In this document: in pieces, positions 5,766 through 6,414 of the stretch | How the letters are laid out: every line of letters begins with the position of its first letter | Position numbering within the stretch: the first letter of the stretch is position 1 | DNA from: an uncultured Bacteroidota bacterium | Lineage (GTDB): Bacteria > Bacteroidota > Bacteroidia > Bacteroidales > SZUA-534 | NCBI GenBank assembly: GCA_937899145.1 | Contig: CALBPW010000402.1 | Coordinates: forward strand, 1-6,414 | DNA length: 6,414 bases | Direction: 5' to 3' | Translations under genes and position numbers: made by a program | Notes under the pieces: generated by a model | Told to the model about the DNA's origin: nothing | The model's input: the letters and a program-made list of their open reading frames with translations, nothing else | The model's database searches: none

Positions 5766-5852
5766 CGAAGCGGAACGGTCAAAAACCCTTGAAAACACAG
5801 GCATAATCAGCTTTTGTTAAAGGCTTCCCGTGGCAGACGAATAGGATTTTAA

Positions 5853-6414
5853 TCATTGTTGTGAATTTCCCCCGTTTTCTCCTGCACCTTCGGTACTCTC
5901 CTCTGTTTCTTCAGGAAACTGAAATTCCACATATCTGTAATCAGAGTTGGCATAGATTTCCTGCCGAATAAGCTGATCATAGTCAGAGTAACCGTGCAGG
6001 AATTGACTTGCCACGAGCTCGCTGTTATAGGAAAGCGGATGGGGCGAATAATCCGTCCGGATGGTACCGTCCGAATCTTTTGAGAGATTGTAAAGGCATG
6101 TGCCGTCATACATGACATATTGATCCGTGCGGTCATCAAATACTTTGTCCCAGTGCACCTTGTAAATACTGATCAGTATATTATGGCGTGAATTACTTTC
6201 GTCCTTCGCAACAAGAAGATAGCTTGTCAGATATTCGGGTTCCTCGTTCCATCCTGCTATATAAAAAGTAGTCTGCGGATACTTCTCGTGGATAGCCTTC
6301 GCACAAGCCAAATACTCATCAATCCCCTTTAATTTCATTACACGACCAATGTAGATGAAATTCAAATGATTTGTGTCTGGCAACGATTTAAAGCTATGCT
6401 GTTCCAGATTACAA
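5853..6414 (-). CDS. Composite partial gene: glycosyltransferase family 4 fragment joined to an unrecognised C-terminal domain
   Basis: The minus-strand frame is open at the right edge and stops at 5853-5855. Reading from the edge, the first 61 codons (to about 6231) are glycosyltransferase-like (see the entry at 6231-6414). Resemblance then stops after GWNEEPEY, and the last 125 residues (LTSYLLVAKDESNSRHNILI onward) are something else. This part is rich in Tyr and Asp, has alternating strand-like segments (NILISIYKVHW, DQYVMYDGTCLYNL, DYRYVEFQF) and ends in a low-complexity Glu/Gly/Asn/Gln tail. I do not recognise it. It has no membrane segment or catalytic motif that I can see and could be a soluble or surface domain of a Firmicute protein. 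A TTG at 6381-6383 is only an internal codon, since the glycosyltransferase homology continues upstream of it. The fusion is more likely a join between two sequences than a real protein. Confidence 0.6.
   Translation of the reverse strand, partial: CNLEQHSFKSLPDTNHLNFIYIGRVMKLKGIDEYLACAKAIHEKYPQTTFYIAGWNEEPEYLTSYLLVAKDESNSRHNILISIYKVHWDKVFDDRTDQYVMYDGTCLYNLSKDSDGTIRTDYSPHPLSYNSELVASQFLHGYSDYDQLIRQEIYANSDYRYVEFQFPEETEESTEGAGENGGNSQQ
6231..6414 (-). other. Family 4 glycosyltransferase segment (GT-B, start of the C-terminal domain), partial
   Basis: From the right edge the minus strand encodes NLEQHSFKSLPD, then LNFIYIGRVMKLKGIDEYL, then KYPQTTFYIAGWNEEPEY. This is the linker and first beta-alpha-beta of the nucleotide-sugar-binding domain of retaining GT4 enzymes that build capsule, O-antigen or exopolysaccharide units at the cytoplasmic membrane. 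The N-terminal acceptor domain lies beyond the edge. The rest of the donor domain, with its EGxxxxxxE motif, is replaced at about 6231 by foreign sequence. Confidence 0.72.

Larger units (their letters stand above)
5447..5852. other. 406-bp non-coding stretch between two converging gene ends
   Basis: No gene is supported. It contains the bidirectional terminator (5484-5528), the phased repeats (5564-5765), the palindrome (5618-5633) and its inverted half copy (5787-5795). The rest (5796-5852) shows nothing beyond a loose similarity of 'aggattttaatcat' (5843-5856) to 'aggattcttatcat' (5695-5708), which hints that the whole stretch may be a diverged duplication with a unit of roughly 150 bases. 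Confidence 0.55.

Noticed and set aside
5557..5766. 69-codon minus-strand frame across the phased repeats
   Set aside because: Its sequence follows directly from the 11-bp repeats and inverted repeats (for example CFTPYLHLT), with no protein-family pattern.
5806..5827. Hairpin agcttttgttaaaggct as a terminator of the minus-strand gene
   Set aside because: The stem needs a bulge and has no following T run on the minus strand; the hairpin at 5484-5528 is a better candidate.

Overview
The window reads as a mosaic. A block from about 240 to 5340 looks like one Bacteroidales-type gut genome (AT-rich, no Shine-Dalgarno leaders, TAnnTTTG-like promoter boxes, a Cys-Asp5 lipoprotein of the Bacteroidota surface type). 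On both sides it is joined to unrelated fragments that look more like Firmicutes (Lachnospiraceae-like). Three genes change identity in mid-protein at those joins. The simplest explanation is a chimeric metagenome or amplification contig; a real rearrangement cannot be excluded from sequence alone.

Left to right: 2-235 is the last 77 codons of a glycoside-hydrolase-family-2-like enzyme. Facing it tail to tail is a methionine aminopeptidase gene (minus strand, start at 686) that loses its second half at about 240. A 224-bp divergent spacer follows. Then comes a two-gene unit: a CPA-family Na+/H+ (cation/proton) antiporter at 911-2215 and, overlapping it by 8 bases, a small protein joining a YgjV-like three-helix membrane module to a GNAT-like acetyltransferase module (2208-2846). 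A 209-bp AT-rich spacer with a promoter box leads to an intact aminoacyl-histidine dipeptidase (PepD, 3056-4516) that ends at a strong intrinsic terminator. The first 450 or so bases of pepD are far more GC-rich than the rest of the gene.

The 420-bp spacer at 4517-4936 carries the terminator plus a structured stretch that looks like a dispersed intergenic repeat. It is followed by a surface-lipoprotein gene with a GLUG-like repeat (4937 on) that is cut at about 5340 and continues in frame into an unrelated 33-residue tail. The 406-bp spacer at 5447-5852 has a 13-bp-stem bidirectional terminator and then a dense set of 11-bp-phased direct repeats, a palindrome and inverted repeats. This resembles a tyrosine-integrase attachment region without its integrase. 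The last gene (minus strand, 5853 to the right edge) is again a composite: a family-4 glycosyltransferase fragment joined in frame to a C-terminal domain I do not recognise.

Functionally only the central block makes sense together: ion/pH homeostasis (antiporter with its coupled partner), dipeptide salvage (PepD) and a surface glycan- or adhesion-related lipoprotein. I see no defence system, CRISPR array, rRNA or tRNA gene. The most interesting items are the phased-repeat region, the compositional break inside pepD, the antiporter-YgjV/GNAT pair and the mosaic joins.
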